Of a stretch of DNA of 64,000 bases, positions 1 through 12,806 are shown one piece after another. Location of the stretch: the NCBI RefSeq assembly GCF_004297875.1, contig NZ_SCSK01000048.1:1-64000 (forward strand), read 5' to 3'. The notes beneath the pieces are model-generated. The model worked only from the letters and a program-made list of their open reading frames with translations, ran no database searches and was not told the origin of the DNA. The translations under genes were made by a program, and so were the position numbers. How positions within the stretch are numbered: the first letter of the stretch is position 1; every line of letters starts with the position of its first letter. The stretch comes from Pandoraea sp. (GTDB taxonomy: Bacteria; Pseudomonadota; Gammaproteobacteria; Burkholderiales; Burkholderiaceae).

Positions 1-131
1 CACGGCAGTTCGGGCAGGCATTTACCGACTGAGTTACTCGCTCGGCACGTCAGGCAACAAACCGATTGACGTTCACAATGTGGAATGACGGAATTTTCTG
101 GGGTTCCGGCGTAGAACCCCATACTGGACGC

Positions 132-527
132 ATGACTACCGCCACCTCGCCGCTGTTCCGCATCTATGTCGTGGAAGATTCCCCGATGATCCGGGATCGC
201 TTGATCGAACGCCTCGCGATGCTGCCGGCAATACGCGTGAGCGGGTTTTCCGCGACCGTACGCCAGGCGATTGCCGAACTTGACAGCGCCGCGCCGGATG
301 CGGTGATCCTCGACTTGACGCTGGCCGACGGCACTGGGCTGATGGTGCTCGAGTACCTGCGCCGGCACTTGCCGTCGGTGGTGGTGATCGTGATGACAAA
401 TCACGCGCAGCAGCATATCCAGGACATCTGCCTGCGAGCGGGTGCCGCCTACTTCATAGACAAGACCGCCGGCTTGGCAACACTGCTCGATATCGTCGGC
501 GTGTTGTCCTCGCGCATCGCGCAATAG
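132..527 (+). CDS. CheY-like single-domain response regulator
   Basis: This 131-residue protein is a receiver domain with no output domain. The active-site residues are visible: acidic pair E15/D16, phospho-acceptor D61 at the end of VILD, T89 and K111. It should be phosphorylated by a histidine kinase or a small phosphodonor, but no kinase gene is next to it. In-frame ATGs also exist at 66 and 78; I chose 132 because the receiver fold begins within ten residues of it and the upstream extension shows no domain. It lies 80 bp before the FNR gene on the same strand, so the two may share a transcript. Partner and output are unknown. Confidence 0.8.
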   Translation: MTTATSPLFRIYVVEDSPMIRDRLIERLAMLPAIRVSGFSATVRQAIAELDSAAPDAVILDLTLADGTGLMVLEYLRRHLPSVVVIVMTNHAQQHIQDICLRAGAAYFIDKTAGLATLLDIVGVLSSRIAQ

Positions 528-607
528 CTTATTTCACCGAAATGGAACCTATCATGCCCCTGCCCGTGACCTCTGCTCCCCCCTGTCCTTCCGCGAAGGC
601 GACGCTC

Positions 608-1351
608 ATGAATCTGCCGGTTCGCCAGATTCACCATCTGCATCCGGTATCGGACACGGCGGCGGCGCTGCGCTGCACGTCGTGCCTGTTGAGCGCGTTT
701 TGCCTGCCGGAAGGGCTCACGCGCGAGGATATCGAGAAGCTCGATACGGTCGTGTCGGTACGGCGCACGGTGCGGCGCGGACACGCGCTCTATCGGGCCG
801 ACGACGCGTTCGAGAATATCTATGCGGTGCGCGCGGGCTCGTTCAAAAGCCTGTTGTTCAATCCCGACGGCCGTGAGCAGGTCATGGGCTTTCAGATCGC
901 CGGCGAACTGCTCGGACTCGATGGACTGAGCACGCAGCAGCATGCATGCGATGCGATCGCGCTGGAAGATAGCCAGGTTTGCGTGATCCCGTTCCATCGC
1001 CTGGAGGCGTTGAGCCACGAAATCCCGTCGATCCAGCACATGGTGCACCAGTTTCTCGGCGAGGAAATCGCGCGCGAGCGCAGGTTGCTGATGGTACTGG
1101 GCAATATGCGCGCGGAGGAGCGGCTGGCGTCGTTCATTCTCGACCTGTCGGAGCGCCTGACCGAGCGCGGTTATTCGGCGAAGGAATTTCACCTGCGCGT
1201 CACGCGCGAGGAAATCGGCAACTATTTAGGCCTGAAAATGGAAACGGTGAGTCGCATTTTCTCCCGCTTTCAGGACGCCGGCTTCATCGAACTGCAGCAA
1301 AAACTGATCCGCATCGTCGACATCGACGGCCTGCGCTCGGTGCTCGCATAA
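608..1351 (+). CDS. fnr: FNR-type oxygen-sensing transcriptional regulator
   Basis: Crp/Fnr-family activator. The N-terminus has three clustered cysteines, CTSCLLSAFC (C23, C26, C32 from this start), and a fourth in QHACDAIAL. This is the ligand pattern of the 4Fe-4S cluster in FNR of enteric bacteria. A cyclic-nucleotide-binding-type beta roll follows, then a C-terminal winged helix with IGNYLGLKMETVSRIFSRF, whose E, S and R occupy the positions that read TTGAT half-sites in FNR. The start at 608 has a GAAGG ribosome site and puts the first Cys near residue 20, as in known FNRs; in-frame ATGs at 542 and 554 would add up to 22 residues. An FNR-like box lies 630 bp downstream, between hsp20 and phaC. 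Function is well supported; the target set is inferred. Confidence 0.9.
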   Translation: MNLPVRQIHHLHPVSDTAAALRCTSCLLSAFCLPEGLTREDIEKLDTVVSVRRTVRRGHALYRADDAFENIYAVRAGSFKSLLFNPDGREQVMGFQIAGELLGLDGLSTQQHACDAIALEDSQVCVIPFHRLEALSHEIPSIQHMVHQFLGEEIARERRLLMVLGNMRAEERLASFILDLSERLTERGYSAKEFHLRVTREEIGNYLGLKMETVSRIFSRFQDAGFIELQQKLIRIVDIDGLRSVLA

Positions 1352-1364
1352 GAAAGCACAGCAC

Positions 1365-1404
1365 GCGCGAGGCCTTGCTGCCGCGCGGCAGCAGGGCCTC
1401 GCGC
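1365..1404. terminator. Bidirectional hairpin between fnr and hsp20
   Basis: An 18-bp GC-rich inverted repeat (arms 1365-1382 and 1387-1404, loop GCGC, one G-T type mismatch) lies between the convergent stops of fnr (1351) and hsp20 (1419). There is no T-run on either side. It probably acts as a strong hairpin barrier or terminator for both genes. Confidence 0.7.
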
Positions 1405-1418
1405 GGATACAGGTCGAC

Positions 1419-1847
1419 TTACTGAATCGTCAGCTGCTTGTTCTGGCCGCTGGCGCGCTTGGGCAGCACCAGCTCCAGCACGCCGTCGCGGTAGGACGCC
1501 TGCGCGCCTGCTTCGTCGACTGCCTGCGCCAGCGAGAAACTGCGATACACGCTGCCGTAATAACGTTCGCGGTGAACGTAATCGCCGTCTTTCTTCTCTT
1601 CCGTTTCCTTTTTGGTTTCGGCACTTATCGCGACCTGATTGCCGTCGACCGACACTTTGATGTCTTCCTTGGCCACGCCGGGCAAGTCGGCGCGCACCGT
1701 GTAATTTTTGTCGTCTTCCTTGACGTCCAGCTTGATTTGCATTTTCTTCGACGCTTCCAGCGCAACTGGTTTCCAAAAGAAATTGCGCACGAGGTTTTCA
1801 AAGGGCTCGTCGAAACTCAGGGGATCGAAACGGGTGAGATTTGCCAT
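1419..1847 (-). CDS. Small heat-shock protein, Hsp20/alpha-crystallin family
   Basis: This 142-residue ATP-independent holdase chaperone has a short N-terminal arm with DPLSFDEPFENLVRNFF, an alpha-crystallin domain from about residue 40 (DVKEDDKNYTVRADLPGVAKED), the usual GVLELVLPKR strand and a short tail ending in LTIQ. It should bind unfolding cytoplasmic proteins during stress. The ATG at 1847 has a GGAGG ribosome site at 1854-1858; the longer upstream frame lacks a comparable start. The gene is divergent from phaC, and the shared 250-bp region contains an FNR-like box. A -10-like TACGAT at 1956-1961 fits transcription of this gene from that box, suggesting low-oxygen induction. Confidence 0.93.
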   Translation of the reverse strand: MANLTRFDPLSFDEPFENLVRNFFWKPVALEASKKMQIKLDVKEDDKNYTVRADLPGVAKEDIKVSVDGNQVAISAETKKETEEKKDGDYVHRERYYGSVYRSFSLAQAVDEAGAQASYRDGVLELVLPKRASGQNKQLTIQ

Positions 1848-1982
1848 GATGGCCTCCGGCTGCATTGGTAAATGGGCGCTCTGCCCCAGTTGCGGCCGAG
1901 CCGGCCTCATACGGCATGGCGATCGGGTGATTGCGCAACTGCGCGAGCGTGAACCATCGTAGCGCCCTACCCGACGGCATTT

Positions 1983-1996
1983 ATGATGTACATCAA
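1983..1996 (-). promoter_or_regulatory. FNR-like box in the hsp20/phaC divergent region
   Basis: ATGAT-GTAC-ATCAA matches the FNR consensus TTGAT-N4-ATCAA at nine of ten defined bases. Its centre is 1989.5. On the minus strand a TACGAT hexamer at 1956-1961 lies within one base of the -10 position expected for a class II site at -41.5, so it best fits the hsp20 promoter, with a leader of about 100 nt. No matching -10 was seen in the phaC direction. The fnr gene nearby supports use of the site. Confidence 0.65.
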
Positions 1997-2095
1997 AAGA
2001 ATCCGTCACCCTGATGCAAGCAACAGGGGGTGTGGTGCATGATGAGAGCCGATATTGGTCGCCGCACCGAACATCAATTTGCCGAAGGAAATTCG

Positions 2096-5839
<3,744 letters not shown>

Positions 5840-5843
<4 letters not shown>

Positions 5844-6178
5844 AGTTGTGTCCCATGGATCCGAGCGACGACATCCCCCCACAGCACGCCGAGGCACCGG
5901 CCGACCGGGTCGCGCATGCGGCGCGCGAGGCATTGCGGCGCGAGGCGCGCCGGCGCGATGAGCCGGAGCCGTCGCTGGGTAGCCGACTGGGCCAGATCGG
6001 CATTCTTGGCTGGACCATCGTCATGCCGACGTTGCTTGGCTTGGCTGCCGGCCGCTGGCTTGACCGCCGCTTCGCGACTGGCGTGTTCTTCTCGGCGCCG
6101 TTGCTGATGCTGGGCGCGGCGCTTGGCTTGTGGTTCGCGTGGAAATGGATGCACCGGCAAACCGGAGGGAAATCGTGA
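5840..6178 (+). CDS. atpQ: N-ATPase AtpQ (AtpI-like membrane subunit)
   Basis: 112-residue protein with a charged, Arg-rich N-terminus of about 50 residues and two transmembrane helices (about ILGWTIVMPTLLGLAAG and FFSAPLLMLGAALGLWFAW). It corresponds to the AtpI-related small subunit found only in N-ATPase operons, with a proposed role in rotor assembly or ion handling. The ATG at 5840 overlaps the atpC stop as ATGA; an internal ATG at 5855 is an alternative start. The call rests on position in the operon and topology. Confidence 0.8.
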
Positions 6179-6501
6179 TCACGTCAATTCCGGCGCAGCT
6201 GCCGGCGATCGTCGCCGGCAGCGCGGCCGGCTGGCTGGCCGGCATGCTGCACTTTGCCACGCTGCGCCAGACGGTGCGTTTGTTCACCGCAGGCGCGGCC
6301 GGCAAGGCGCTGCTGCTGCAAGCGGGCCGGCTGGCACTGCTGGCTCTGATATTTTTCGTGCTTGCCAGGTTCGGTGCATGGGTGCTGCTCGGCGGCGCGG
6401 CCGGCCTGCTGCTCGCGCGCCGCGGCGCGCTGCGGCGAAACACCCGCGAGGCGGCGCAGGAGGTTGTGCGCAGTGCCCCTCACCGAGGAGACCGGCCATG
6501 A
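6175..6501 (+). CDS. atpR: N-ATPase AtpR membrane subunit
   Basis: 108-residue protein with about three hydrophobic segments (LPAIVAGSAAGWLAGML, ALLLQAGRLALLALIFFVLA, AWVLLGGAAGLLLA). AtpR proteins typically have conserved Arg residues in the membrane region, and the RQTVRLF and QAGRLAL segments fit this. I chose a GTG start at 6175, which overlaps the atpQ stop as GTGA and has GGAGGGA at 6163-6169. The frame is open further upstream (ATG at 6130), but that start would overlap atpQ by almost 50 bases. AtpR has been proposed to help the c and a subunits assemble. Confidence 0.78.
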   Translation: MITSIPAQLPAIVAGSAAGWLAGMLHFATLRQTVRLFTAGAAGKALLLQAGRLALLALIFFVLARFGAWVLLGGAAGLLLARRGALRRNTREAAQEVVRSAPHRGDRP

Positions 6502-7196
6502 TCTCTTCCCCGCTCGCGACGCAGCCGCTGTTTCATTTCGGGCCGGTGCCCATCTCCACGCCGGTGGTGACGACTTGGGTCGTGATGGCAGTGCTGTGGG
6601 CCGGCGCGGCGCTGGTGACGCGCCACCTGAGATTGGCGCCGTCGAAAGCCCAAACCGTGTTCGAATTGCTGGTCGGCACGATCGATGAACAGATTCGCGG
6701 CACCATGCAGGCCGAACCGGCGCAGTATCGCGCGCTTATCGGCACCCTCTTCCTGCTGATTCTTGCTTGCAACTGGTCGTCGCTGCTGCCCGGTGTCGAG
6801 CCGCCGACCGCGCATATCGAGACCGATGTGGCGCTGGCGCTGATCGTTTTCTGCGCGACGATTTTCTATGGCGTGCGCGCGCGCGGCCTGCGCCGTTATT
6901 TGGGCACCTTCGCCGAGCCAACCTGGATCATGATCCCGCTCAACCTGGTCGAGCAGCTGACGCGCACTTTTTCGCTGATCGTACGGCTGTTCGGCAACGT
7001 CATGAGCGGGGTGTTTATCGTCGGCATCGTGCTGTCGCTGGCGGGGCTGCTGGTGCCGATACCGTTGATGGCGCTCGACTTGCTCACCGGCGCGGTGCAG
7101 GCGTACATCTTCTCGGTATTGGCGATGGTTTTCATCGGCGCGGCGCTGGACGAGAGCCGGCCCGCCCAGGCGGATAAAGAACGAGGAATGTCATGA
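6498..7196 (+). CDS. atpB: N-type ATPase subunit a
   Basis: 232-residue integral membrane stator subunit forming the ion half-channels beside the c ring. The essential arginine is in LTRTFSLIVRLFGNVMSG, and AYIFSVLAMVFIGAAL matches the last conserved helix. Five or six transmembrane segments can be seen. The start ATG overlaps the atpR stop (6498-6501). The internal NLVEQLTRTFSL segment is typical of F-type a subunits. Confidence 0.92.
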   Translation: MISSPLATQPLFHFGPVPISTPVVTTWVVMAVLWAGAALVTRHLRLAPSKAQTVFELLVGTIDEQIRGTMQAEPAQYRALIGTLFLLILACNWSSLLPGVEPPTAHIETDVALALIVFCATIFYGVRARGLRRYLGTFAEPTWIMIPLNLVEQLTRTFSLIVRLFGNVMSGVFIVGIVLSLAGLLVPIPLMALDLLTGAVQAYIFSVLAMVFIGAALDESRPAQADKERGMS

Positions 7197-7441
7197 ACAA
7201 TCTGATCCAAGTCGTCAGCATTCTTGCCGCGGCGATCGCTGTGTCGTTCGGCGCGATCGGCCCCGCGCTCGGCGAAGGGCGGGCGGTTGCCGCGGCAATG
7301 GACGCGCTCGCACGCCAGCCGGAGTCCGCCGGTACGATCTCCCGCACGCTGTTCGTCGGGCTGGCGATGATCGAGACCATGGCGATCTATTGCCTGGTGG
7401 TGGCGTTGCTGGTGCTGTTCGCCAACCCGTTCGTCAAGTGA
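7193..7441 (+). CDS. atpE: N-type ATPase subunit c
   Basis: 82-residue hairpin rotor subunit. Helix 1 has the Gly-rich ILAAAIAVSFGAIGPALGEG and helix 2 has the ion-binding carboxylate in GLAMIETMAIYCLVV. A second acidic residue in helix 1 (GEG) gives the two-carboxylate site known for N-type c rings. The ET and Tyr positions resemble sodium-binding rings, but the Burkholderia pseudomallei N-ATPase c17 ring was reported to be proton-specific, so sequence alone does not settle the coupling ion. ATGA overlap with atpB. Confidence 0.93.
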   Translation: MNNLIQVVSILAAAIAVSFGAIGPALGEGRAVAAAMDALARQPESAGTISRTLFVGLAMIETMAIYCLVVALLVLFANPFVK

Positions 7442-7454
7442 GTCCGGAGACGTC

Positions 7455-8204
7455 ATGCACATCGATTGGTGGACGCTCGGGCTGCAGGCCATCAATGCAT
7501 TGGTGCTGGTGTGGCTGCTGGCGCGCTTTCTGTTCCGTCCGATCGCAAAAATCGTCGGCGAGCGTCAGCGCGCGGCCGCAGCCTTGTTGGCCGACGCCGA
7601 GGCCGCCCGGCACGCCGCGCTCGACGCCCGCCAGCAGGCCGAGGCCGATGCCGCACGCGTGGCCGAGCAACGCGGTAAGGCGCTGGACGAAGCGGCTGCC
7701 GAGGCCGGGGCGCTCAAGGCCTCATTGATCGCCGCGGCTCACGCCGAGGCGGATCAGTTGCGCGCCGCCGCCAATACCGAGATCGCGGCGGCCCGGCGCG
7801 AGGCCGCGCGGTCCGACGCCCGCCGCGCCTCGCAGTTTGCGCTCGAGGTAACCGCCAAGCTGCTCGAGCGGCTGCCGCCGGAAGCGCGCGTGGCCGGTTT
7901 CATCGACGGCCTCGCGGCGGAACTGGCCAAGCTGCCTGGCGAATTGCGCACCTCGCTGGGTCGCGCCGATGCGCCGTTGCGACTGGTTGCCGCGCGCATC
8001 CTGAGTGCCGGCGAACAGGCCGATTGCCGTCGCGCGCTCAGCACTGCGCTTGGGCACGAGGCGGTGCTGTCGCTCGGCGTCGATCCGGCGGTGCTCGCCG
8101 GGTTCGAGCTCGAAGCGCCGCATGCCATCGTGCGCAATAGCTTGCGGGCTGATTTGTCGCTGCTGCAGGCCGAACTGCAGGATCGTGAGGCATCTCATGA
8201 CTGA
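7455..8204 (+). CDS. atpF: N-type ATPase subunit b, long form with delta-like C-terminus
   Basis: 249 residues against about 156 for an ordinary b subunit. An N-terminal transmembrane helix ([20 protein letters not shown]) is followed by an Ala/Arg/Glu-rich coiled coil to about residue 125. The last 110 residues are different, and their end ([25 protein letters not shown]) resembles the C-terminus of delta subunits. The operon has no atpH, so this extension probably replaces delta in joining the stator to alpha subunits. The stop overlaps the atpA start by 8 bases. Confidence 0.85.
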   Translation: MHIDWWTLGLQAINALVLVWLLARFLFRPIAKIVGERQRAAAALLADAEAARHAALDARQQAEADAARVAEQRGKALDEAAAEAGALKASLIAAAHAEADQLRAAANTEIAAARREAARSDARRASQFALEVTAKLLERLPPEARVAGFIDGLAAELAKLPGELRTSLGRADAPLRLVAARILSAGEQADCRRALSTALGHEAVLSLGVDPAVLAGFELEAPHAIVRNSLRADLSLLQAELQDREASHD

Positions 8205-9699
8205 TGCGGTCGATGACGCCTGGCTGGCACGCAACCGCGCAACCCTGGCGCGTTTGCACTTCGCGCCGCAAGCACGAAGTATCGGACGCGTCGAACACGT
8301 GGCCGACGGCATCGCGCTGGTCTCGGGCCTGCCCGAGGTGCGCCTGAACGAGTTGCTGCGTTTCGAGAGCGGACAATTCGGTTTCGCCCTGACGCTCGAT
8401 GCCGACGCCATCGGCGTGGTGCTGCTCGACGAGGGCGAGGCGATTTGTGCCGGCGCGCGCGTGAGCGGCACCGGTGAGGTGGTCCGGACGGCCGTTGGAT
8501 CGGGCTTGCTGGGCCGCGTGGTGGACCCGCTCGGGCGGCCGCTGGACCGCGACGAGCCGCTTGGCGAGACCGCTTTCATGCCGGTCGAGCGGGCCGCGCC
8601 CGCGATCATCGAGCGTGACCTCGTGAGCGAGCCACTGGCCACCGGCATTTTGCTGATCGACGCTCTGTTCGCGATCGGTCGGGGCCAGCGCGAGCTGATC
8701 ATCGGCGATCGCGCTACCGGCAAGACGTCGATCGCGGTCGACACTATCGTCAACCAGAAGGATTCCGACGTTATCTGCGTCTATGTCGCGATCGGACAGC
8801 GGGCCACGGCGGTGCAGCGCGTGATCGATGCAGTGCGCCGTCACGGTGCGCCCGAGCGTTGCGTGTTCGTGGTCGCTTCGGCGGCGGCGCCGGCAGGCCT
8901 GCAGTGGATCGCGCCGTTCGCCGGCATGACGATAGCCGAGTATTTTCGCGATCGGGGCCAGCACGCGCTGCTGGTGATCGACGACCTGACCAAGCATGCC
9001 GCGACGCACCGCGAACTGGCGCTGCTCACACGCGAGCCGCCGGGCCGGGAGGCCTATCCCGGCGATATCTTTTATCTGCACGCCCGCCTGCTCGAGCGCG
9101 CGGCGAAGCTATCGGGAGAGCTCGGCGGCGGGTCCGTGACCGCGCTGCCGATTGCGGAAACCGACGCCGGCAATTTGTCGGCTTATATCCCCACCAACCT
9201 GATTTCCATCACCGACGGACAGATTGTGCTCGATGCGAGCCTGTTCGCCGCCAACCAGCGGCCCGCGGTGGACGTCGGCCTGAGCGTGAGCCGGGTCGGC
9301 GGCAAGGCTCAGACGGCAGCGCTGCGCCACGCGTCGAGCCGTCTGCGGCTGGATTACTCGCAATTCCAGGAACTGGAGATGTTCACCCGCTTTGGCGGCA
9401 TCACTGACGCCCGCATCAGTGCCCAGATCGTGCGTGGCCAGCGCATTCGCGCATTGATCCGGCAAGCCCGTTTTTCACCGCTGCCCGAAACGCTGGAGAT
9501 CGCGCTGCTCGGTGCGCTGGCCGACGGCTTGTTCGATCCGCTGCCGACGACCTGCATCGCGGCCGCGCGCGAGAGACTGCTGGCCGGCGCTGTGCGCGGC
9601 GATGAGGCGGGCGCCGCGCGCGCGCAGATGGACCGGATCGTGCAGGACTTGATGCGCGAGGCAGGCCGTCAACCCCCAGCGGGTGCGGCCGCGCAATGA
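8197..9699 (+). CDS. atpA: N-type ATPase alpha subunit
   Basis: 500-residue regulatory nucleotide-binding subunit of the head. P-loop GDRATGKT at residues 170-177; [36 protein letters not shown] and [23 protein letters not shown] are conserved in alpha subunits, with the catalytic arginine in the [10 protein letters not shown] region. ATG at 8197 has GTGAGG upstream and is the first start near the conserved N-terminus; the frame continues open into atpF. Residue count and motifs are normal, so the subunit should be functional. Confidence 0.94.
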   Translation: MTDAVDDAWLARNRATLARLHFAPQARSIGRVEHVADGIALVSGLPEVRLNELLRFESGQFGFALTLDADAIGVVLLDEGEAICAGARVSGTGEVVRTAVGSGLLGRVVDPLGRPLDRDEPLGETAFMPVERAAPAIIERDLVSEPLATGILLIDALFAIGRGQRELIIGDRATGKTSIAVDTIVNQKDSDVICVYVAIGQRATAVQRVIDAVRRHGAPERCVFVVASAAAPAGLQWIAPFAGMTIAEYFRDRGQHALLVIDDLTKHAATHRELALLTREPPGREAYPGDIFYLHARLLERAAKLSGELGGGSVTALPIAETDAGNLSAYIPTNLISITDGQIVLDASLFAANQRPAVDVGLSVSRVGGKAQTAALRHASSRLRLDYSQFQELEMFTRFGGITDARISAQIVRGQRIRALIRQARFSPLPETLEIALLGALADGLFDPLPTTCIAAARERLLAGAVRGDEAGAARAQMDRIVQDLMREAGRQPPAGAAAQ

Positions 9700-10568
9700 G
9701 CGACAGACTCAGCGACGTGCAGGCCCGCCTGGACAGTGTTCAGGATCTGGCCGCCGTGGTCGGAGCGATGCGCGGCATCGCCGCGGCACGCGCCAGAGAG
9801 GCTCGCGCGCGGCTGGACGGGATTCGCACCTGTGCCGGCACCATCGCGCAGGCGATCGGCGCCGCGCTGGCCCTGGAGCAGGCTGGTCCGGCGGGAGCAC
9901 CGCGCGCCACCCAAACAGGCGGCGGCCGGATCGTGGTCGTGCTATGCGCGGAGCAGGGTTTTGTCGGCGCGTTCAACGAGCATCTGGTCGGGGCCGCCGA
10001 GCGTCAAGCCGGCGCGCGCCCGACCGAATATTTCTTTGTCGGCGACCGCGGCGCGCTGATCGCCAGGTCGCGCCGCATGCGGGTCGGCTGGTGCGCGCCG
10101 ATGATTGCCCACGCCAGCGAGATGCCGGGATTGGGCGACCGTCTGACCGACGCGCTGTATCGTCGACTGGCGCGCGGCGGGATGGATGAGGTCACGTTGC
10201 TGCATGCCACGCCGCAGGCTGTCGAACCGATCGAAATCGTCAGCAAGACGCTGCTGCCGTTCGATTTCTCGCGCTTCGCGGGCGGCGTGCCGGGCCAGGC
10301 CCCGCTGACCACCCTGCCCTTGCCCCGCCTGCTCGCCAGGCTGGCCGAGGAGTATGTCTATACGCAGTTATGCGAGGCGGTGCTGCTATCCTTCGCGGCC
10401 GAAAACGAGGCCCGCCTGTTCGCCATGACCTCGGCCCAGCATAACGTGCGGGCCAAACTGGCTGAGCTGACCGGCGAATACCGGCGCTTGCGCCAGGAAG
10501 AAATCACCGCAGAGATCATCGAGCTGTCCGCGCAGGGCGTCGTGGAGCCCGGAAAGCGCGAGCCATAG
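9696..10568 (+). CDS. atpG: N-type ATPase gamma subunit
   Basis: 290-residue central rotor shaft and last gene of the operon. The N-terminal helix has [16 protein letters not shown] and the C-terminal helix has [38 protein letters not shown], the usual paired coiled coil of gamma. The middle Rossmann-like part ([21 protein letters not shown]) is conserved. ATG overlaps the atpA stop as ATGA. With this gene the set D-C-Q-R-B-E-F-A-G is complete. Confidence 0.9.
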   Translation: MSDRLSDVQARLDSVQDLAAVVGAMRGIAAARAREARARLDGIRTCAGTIAQAIGAALALEQAGPAGAPRATQTGGGRIVVVLCAEQGFVGAFNEHLVGAAERQAGARPTEYFFVGDRGALIARSRRMRVGWCAPMIAHASEMPGLGDRLTDALYRRLARGGMDEVTLLHATPQAVEPIEIVSKTLLPFDFSRFAGGVPGQAPLTTLPLPRLLARLAEEYVYTQLCEAVLLSFAAENEARLFAMTSAQHNVRAKLAELTGEYRRLRQEEITAEIIELSAQGVVEPGKREP

Positions 10569-10756
10569 GGCCCGCCGCGCCTGTCTGCTCCCCGCTCCCA
10601 ATCGTTCCATCGTCGGCCTTGCAAAGACCGGCACGCATACGCCATCAAAAAAATTCAGCCGCTCGCGACGGATTGGCCGGTTTGCGCCGTTTAATCGAAA
10701 AGACGGGCCATATGACGCTTGCCCGATTAACGATATGAATCTTTCGGGAGATGTTC

Positions 10757-11059
10757 ATGAAAATGCTTATACGCTCGAAGGCAGTCGTCGCGACGGCAGC
10801 GCTGCTGCTTAGCTCGGCAGTCTTTGCCCAAGCCGTGATCGTCGCGCCTGTCGCGCCGCCGCCCCCACGCGTGGAAATCATGCCCGCGCCCCGCCCGGGC
10901 TATGTCTGGCAGCGCGGCCACTGGCGCTGGGCGCAAGGCCGTTATATTTGGGTGCCCGGGCACTGGCGGCTGCGCCATGCCGGATACCACTGGGTGCCCG
11001 GTCATTGGGTCCATCGCGGTCCTTACTGGCGCTGGATCGAGGGTCATTGGGCCCGTTGA
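10757..11059 (+). CDS. Secreted WxxGxW-repeat protein
   Basis: 100 residues with a Sec signal peptide (cleavage probably after AVFAQA) and a mature part made of tandem aromatic units: GYVWQRGHWRW, GRYIWVPGHWRL, GYHWVPGHWV, YWRWIEGHWAR. This is the YXWGXW repeat family, common in Burkholderiales and of unknown function, probably periplasmic or surface-bound. I chose the ATG at 10757 because GGGAG lies right against the upstream ATG at 10751 but at proper distance from 10757. A related 70-residue lipoprotein is at 15472. The 188 bp before it show no other feature. Confidence 0.8.
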   Translation: MKMLIRSKAVVATAALLLSSAVFAQAVIVAPVAPPPPRVEIMPAPRPGYVWQRGHWRWAQGRYIWVPGHWRLRHAGYHWVPGHWVHRGPYWRWIEGHWAR

Positions 11060-11114
11060 GGCCGGCGCCGGGAGGTCGCGCAACAGCTGTTGAACCACTG
11101 ACAAGTGAGCGAAG

Positions 11115-11222
11115 ATGATGAAAACCGTACTGATTCTGGCCCTGGCGATGATCACATTGGCCGGTTGCGTCGTCGTGCCGGCGCGGCCGGTCTATTACCG
11201 GCCGCGGGTCGTGGTGTACTGA
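11115..11222 (+). CDS. Very small lipoprotein
   Basis: 35 residues, MMKTVLILALAMITLAGC followed by VVVPARPVYYRPRVVVY. The lipobox LAGC places the lipidated cysteine at residue 18, leaving a 17-residue mature peptide rich in Val, Pro, Arg and Tyr. It follows the WxxGxW protein by 55 bp and shares the VVVPARP start of the mature part with the protein at 15472. A second ATG at 11118 is an alternative start. No function known. Confidence 0.6.
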   Translation: MMKTVLILALAMITLAGCVVVPARPVYYRPRVVVY

Positions 11223-11332
11223 TCGCCGCGAGCCAGTGCCGTCCGGCCGGCGGGTTGCGGCGCCGGGGGATGCCCGCGTCGCCGGTCGGGTACGATCGAC
11301 TGGACGCTACTTGAACAACCACCCTTTGCGCG

Positions 11333-11911
11333 ATGTATGGCGCGGGAATAACAGCATTGAGCGAACGAGATCCTGACGCGGATTTGGTGGCACGTGTCGG
11401 AAAACAAGATCCGGCAGCAATCCGGACCATGGTCGCGCAGAAACTGCCGCGGCTGCTCGCGCTCGCGACCCGACTATTGGGGGACCGGATGGAAGCCGAA
11501 GACGTGGCGCAAGATGTATTTGCGCGAGTGTGGAAACAGGCGCCGCATTGGCGCGAGGGCGAGGCCAGGTTCGATACGTGGCTGCACCGCGTGACGCTCA
11601 ACCTGTGCTACGACCGCCTGCGGCGGCAGCGCGAGGAGCCGCGCGACGAAATGCCCGATGGGGCCGACCCCGCCGCGCCGCCCGATCTGGCGTGGGAGGC
11701 GCGCTCGCGCGGCGCGCGGGTCCAGGCGGCGCTGGCCGCGCTGCCAGTGCGACAGCGCGAGGCGCTGGTGCTGTGCTACTACCAGGAAATGTCGAACATC
11801 GAGGCGGCAAGTTTGATGAACGTCAGCGTCGAGGCGCTGGAGAGCCTGCTCGCCAGGGCCCGGCGGGGCATGCGCGCACAACTACAGGGTGTCGGGGGAG
11901 AATTGCCATGA
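11333..11911 (+). CDS. ECF-type RNA polymerase sigma factor
   Basis: 192 residues with sigma region 2 (LLALATRLLGDRMEAEDVAQDVFARVWKQ) and region 4 (VQAALAALPVRQREALVLCYYQEMSNIEAASLMNVSVEALESLLARARRGM) joined by a Pro/Ala/Asp-rich linker, with no region 3: an extracytoplasmic-function sigma factor. The ATG at 11333 has no good ribosome site; an in-frame TTG at 11357 has GGGAA upstream and may be the real start. It is followed with overlapping codons by a membrane-anchored anti-sigma candidate and a Spy-like periplasmic protein, which suggests control by envelope stress. Confidence 0.88.
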   Translation: MYGAGITALSERDPDADLVARVGKQDPAAIRTMVAQKLPRLLALATRLLGDRMEAEDVAQDVFARVWKQAPHWREGEARFDTWLHRVTLNLCYDRLRRQREEPRDEMPDGADPAAPPDLAWEARSRGARVQAALAALPVRQREALVLCYYQEMSNIEAASLMNVSVEALESLLARARRGMRAQLQGVGGELP

Positions 11912-12321
11912 CTCCAGAAAGATTTCAGACCCTTGTCGAGACCTATGGCGCCGATCCGCGCCACTGGCCCGACGACGAACGCGCCGGCGCGCAGCGGTGG
12001 GCCGCCGAACATCGCGCTGCTGCCGACGGCATGCTGGCGGCGGCCGCCAGCCTCGATGATTGGCTCGCCGAGGATCGCGTCGCGCCACCCGATGGCGCGC
12101 TGATGCGGCGCATTGTCGCCGGCGCACCCAGGCGCATGCTGATCGAGCGCGCCCAGCTCTGGTGGTCGAGCGCCATTTTCGCGGGTGCGGGTGTTGCCGG
12201 CGCATTGGCTGGCGCGCTCATCGTGTCGCTTTTCCTGGTGAGCAACGAGCCGCCGGCGGGGCATTACGCAGGCGAGCCGCTGACCTCTTTCAGCGGCTCG
12301 GTGCAGCAATGGGGGGGATGA
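11908..12321 (+). CDS. Putative anti-sigma factor, single-pass membrane protein
   Basis: 137 residues with a cytoplasmic Asp/Arg-rich N-terminal part (MTPERFQTLVETYGADPRHWPDDER), one transmembrane helix (about IFAGAGVAGALAGALIVSLFLV) and a short periplasmic tail. The start overlaps the sigma stop as ATGA. The topology and place directly after an ECF sigma gene are those of anti-sigma factors, although a zinc-binding HxxxCxxC motif is absent. The function is inferred from context. Confidence 0.65.
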   Translation: MTPERFQTLVETYGADPRHWPDDERAGAQRWAAEHRAAADGMLAAAASLDDWLAEDRVAPPDGALMRRIVAGAPRRMLIERAQLWWSSAIFAGAGVAGALAGALIVSLFLVSNEPPAGHYAGEPLTSFSGSVQQWGG

Positions 12322-12806
12322 TGAACGATCGGACCGTCAAGCTCGTGTTGGTGGGCTCGCTGATACTGAACGCCTTTTTGCTCGGCGGCATCGTCGGCGG
12401 CGGCTACCAATGGCTAACCGCGCACCGCCCTCGCCTCGTCGCGCATGCGCCGCCGCGCTACGCGCTGCGCTTCGCGGCCGATGAGCTGCCGGCGCAGCGC
12501 CAGCAGGCGTTTATCGCCGCTCTCAAGGCCGCGCGCAAGGACGGACGAGAGTTTGCGCGGCAAGGACGCGAAGGACGCCGCGAAGTGCTTGCCTTGCTGG
12601 GCGCGCCCCAACTCGACCGCAACGCGCTCGACGCCGCGCTCGAACGCACCCGGCAGGCCGACATGGCGCTGCGCACGCGTGTCGAGAACAGCGTGGTGGA
12701 TTATGCCGCGAGCCTGACGCCCGAGGAGCGCAAGTTGTTTGCCGAAGGCCTCTCGCGCAGCGGCCAGTGGCGGCAACCGCCAAAGCGGCAGCCTCCGCGC
12801 AACTGA
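12318..12806 (+). CDS. Periplasmic Spy/CpxP-like (metal-resistance type) protein
   Basis: 162 residues with an N-terminal membrane anchor (VKLVLVGSLILNAFLLGGIVGGGY) and a helical periplasmic domain rich in Arg and Ala, including QQAFIAALKAARKDGREFARQGREGRREVLALL and LTPEERKLFAEGL. The pattern fits the heavy-metal-resistance/Spy-like chaperone fold. It overlaps the anti-sigma-like gene (ATGA at 12318-12321), so the three genes form an operon in which this protein may sense or relieve envelope stress. Confidence 0.65.
   Translation: MMNDRTVKLVLVGSLILNAFLLGGIVGGGYQWLTAHRPRLVAHAPPRYALRFAADELPAQRQQAFIAALKAARKDGREFARQGREGRREVLALLGAPQLDRNALDAALERTRQADMALRTRVENSVVDYAASLTPEERKLFAEGLSRSGQWRQPPKRQPPRN

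Noticed and set aside
7193..7441. Calling the N-ATPase a sodium pump from the c-subunit residues
   Set aside because: The ET/Tyr pattern looks sodium-like, but the closely related Burkholderia pseudomallei N-type c ring was reported to be proton-specific. The ion is left open.
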